Below, one piece after another: positions 5,961-7,043 of a stretch of 7,043 nucleotides of DNA. The stretch is taken from assembly GCA_903839795.1 (NCBI GenBank), contig CAIMDR010000727.1, positions 1-7,043 of the forward strand. The letters run 5' to 3'. The notes beneath the pieces were generated by a model that was given only the letters and a program-made list of their open reading frames with translations, had not been told where the DNA came from and did not search any database. This DNA is from an uncultured Methylococcaceae bacterium. Its GTDB lineage: Bacteria > Pseudomonadota > Gammaproteobacteria > Methylococcales > Methylomonadaceae. The position numbers and the translations under genes are program-made. The number at the start of each line of letters is the position of its first letter. Positions within the stretch are counted from its first letter, which is position 1.

Positions 5961-6240
5961 AATTGAAGCCCTTGAGGAGAAAGAACAAATGCAATATGTC
6001 ACTAGCATAGAACGGATTGGGATAGAAAAAGGGATGGAAATTGGCATGGAAAAAGGAATGCTAAAAGGCGAACAAAAAACTTTACGTCGCCAGTTAGAGC
6101 GCCGCTTTCAGACCCTGCCTGACTGGGCTATTGAACGTATAGCACACGCTTCAGAAGCAGAGCTTGAGCAATGGCTGGATAATATACTGGATGCGACCAG
6201 CATCGACGTTGTTTTTACAGAGACTACCGCAGCACATTAA
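5926..6240 (+). pseudogene. C-terminal remnant of an Rpn/YhgA-family nuclease (PD-(D/E)XK) gene
   Basis: In this frame the DNA reads LPKALEEQLWSEIEALEEK, then MQYVTSIERIGIEKG, a run of GM-x-x-GM repeats, LRRQLERRFQTLPDW and LEQWLDNILDA. This is the typical tail of Rpn-type recombination-promoting nucleases/putative transposases, proteins of about 300 residues. The N-terminal nuclease domain is absent: the frame is closed by a stop at 5923-5925 and the DNA upstream encodes the HNH nuclease in another frame. The homologous stretch begins inside the HNH coding region, an overlap of about 35 bases. A truncated product could still be made from TTG 5950, or from ATG 5989, which by chance has GAGGAG 9 bases upstream; the latter would give 83 residues. 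The retained part carries no catalytic residues. Family assignment is from remembered sequence pattern. Confidence 0.75.
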
Positions 6241-6250
6241 AATAAGCCAG

Positions 6251-6295
6251 CACCACAAAGACACGAAGAACTAAAACGTCGTGTCTTTCGTGGTG
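6251..6295. repeat. near-perfect hairpin repeat between convergent genes
   Basis: CACCACAAAGACACGA (6251-6266) is complementary to TCGTGTCTTTCGTGGTG (6279-6295) over 16 pairs with a single bulged C, around a 12-base loop. It lies between the end of the Rpn remnant and the end of the minus-strand ubiquinone gene. A hairpin this stable could end or protect both transcripts, but neither side has a T-tract. The CACCACGAA-GACACGAAG pattern is also a dispersed intergenic repeat in many bacteria (from memory), which I consider the better explanation. Confidence 0.72.
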
Positions 6296-6311
6296 ATAAA
6301 ACCAGTCGAAA

Positions 6312-7043
6312 TTAAATAATCCGCTCACCCCGCGCCAGTTTGGGCAATTTGCCTTCCAAACCCATCGCACTGCGCATGACTTTATTTTTAGCGGGCAAGA
6401 TGCGTTCAGCCAGTCCCAAGCCTAAATTGCGTATCAGTTTTAGGGGTAATACTTCATTACTGAATACCTGATAAAAAATATCCATGACGGTCATCATTTT
6501 CAGGTTTTCATTGCGGCGCATTTTTTCGTAGCGTTTTAAAACGGTTAAACTACCGATTTCAAGCCCTTCTTTTGCAGCTTCAAGTAACACTTCACCCAAG
6601 GCTGCGGCGTCCAGCAAACCAATATTAACCCCTTGTCCGGCCAGAGGATTAATCATGTGTGCCGCGTCACCCACCAGAACGACACCGGGTTTAACATAGC
6701 TCTGTGCATGTTGTCGTTTAAGCGGAAAGCTTGCCACGCCCAGCACGTTGTTCACTTGCCCCAGACAATCAGGAAACGCGGCCACCAGTTCGTCTTTTAA
6801 TGCGTCAAATGATAAGGTTTTTAACCGACTGACTTCATCAGGTGAGTTGTACCAGACGATAGAGCCATAATGTCCGGTCAGCGGTAAAAAGGCCTGCGGG
6901 CCGCTAGGCAAAAAGCGTTGCCAAGTTATATCCTGTTGCCCATAAGCCGTTTCAATATAAATCACCAAGGCATGTTGTTTATAATCCCAACTGGTCACAC
7001 CCAAACCTGCCGTTTGCCGGACTCTGGACTGACCGCCATCGGC
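6312..7043 (-). CDS. FAD-dependent ubiquinone-biosynthesis hydroxylase, UbiH/UbiF/VisC family (5' end outside window)
   Basis: The C-terminal 243 residues are present. The gene runs off the right edge and no start is in the window. The visible part opens with ADGGQSRVRQTAG, the DG motif of the p-hydroxybenzoate-hydroxylase flavoprotein fold. It carries GDAAHMINPLAGQGVN (residues 125-140 of this fragment), which binds the FAD ribityl/pyrophosphate and is the family signature. The ending with LRLxLAER-like helices and MGLEGKLPKLARGE is typical of the group. These enzymes add ring hydroxyl groups to the polyprenylated ubiquinone precursor at the inner membrane, using NAD(P)H and oxygen. Which position this one hydroxylates (UbiH, UbiI, UbiF or a broad-range relative) cannot be decided from the C-terminal part. 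It converges on the Rpn remnant with the hairpin repeat at 6251-6295 between them. Confidence 0.94.
   Translation of the reverse strand, partial: ADGGQSRVRQTAGLGVTSWDYKQHALVIYIETAYGQQDITWQRFLPSGPQAFLPLTGHYGSIVWYNSPDEVSRLKTLSFDALKDELVAAFPDCLGQVNNVLGVASFPLKRQHAQSYVKPGVVLVGDAAHMINPLAGQGVNIGLLDAAALGEVLLEAAKEGLEIGSLTVLKRYEKMRRNENLKMMTVMDIFYQVFSNEVLPLKLIRNLGLGLAERILPAKNKVMRSAMGLEGKLPKLARGERII

Overview
The window looks like chromosomal DNA of a gammaproteobacterium. The support is a YajR-type MFS transporter, a flavoprotein hydroxylase of ubiquinone synthesis, a Lol-type lipoprotein and REP-like dispersed hairpins. The protein styles and the YTSIER-type Rpn tail remind me of methanotrophs of the order Methylococcales, but that placement is from memory and is not proven by the sequence.

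Layout from left to right. Positions 1-327 hold the possible last codons of an upstream gene, then two REP-like hairpin repeats, then an AT-rich promoter region. Positions 328-1716 (+) encode a complete MFS transporter with a C-terminal YAM-like domain, starting at TTG. Positions 1822-2344 (+) hold an overlapping antitoxin-toxin pair whose toxin is a clear YoeB/Txe mRNA interferase. On the minus strand, 4385-2949 encodes a dynamin/mitofusin-like membrane protein with a degraded GTP-binding site. It is followed after 53 bases by a small polytopic membrane protein (2895-2386), probably in the same operon. This operon converges on the toxin gene, and a weak terminator hairpin overlaps the toxin stop codon.

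Divergent from the operon, 4600-4998 (+) encodes a small lipoprotein. Positions 5154-5960 (+) encode a two-domain EVE/PUA-like plus HNH endonuclease, which resembles modification-dependent (type IV-like) restriction enzymes. Its 3' end runs into the surviving C-terminal part of an Rpn/YhgA-family nuclease gene (5926-6240), so the cassette appears to have replaced the front of that gene. A near-perfect hairpin repeat (6251-6295) separates this from the 3' part of a UbiH/UbiF/VisC-family ubiquinone hydroxylase gene on the minus strand, which runs off the right edge.

The ends of the window are housekeeping or transport genes. The middle is accessory: a toxin-antitoxin module, a probable restriction nuclease with a foreign-looking arginine codon pattern, a broken Rpn gene and an uncharacterised membrane GTPase-like operon. 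The most novel candidate is that operon (2386-4385). The most clearly defence-related gene is the EVE-HNH nuclease. No RNA genes, CRISPR arrays or complete insertion sequences were seen.
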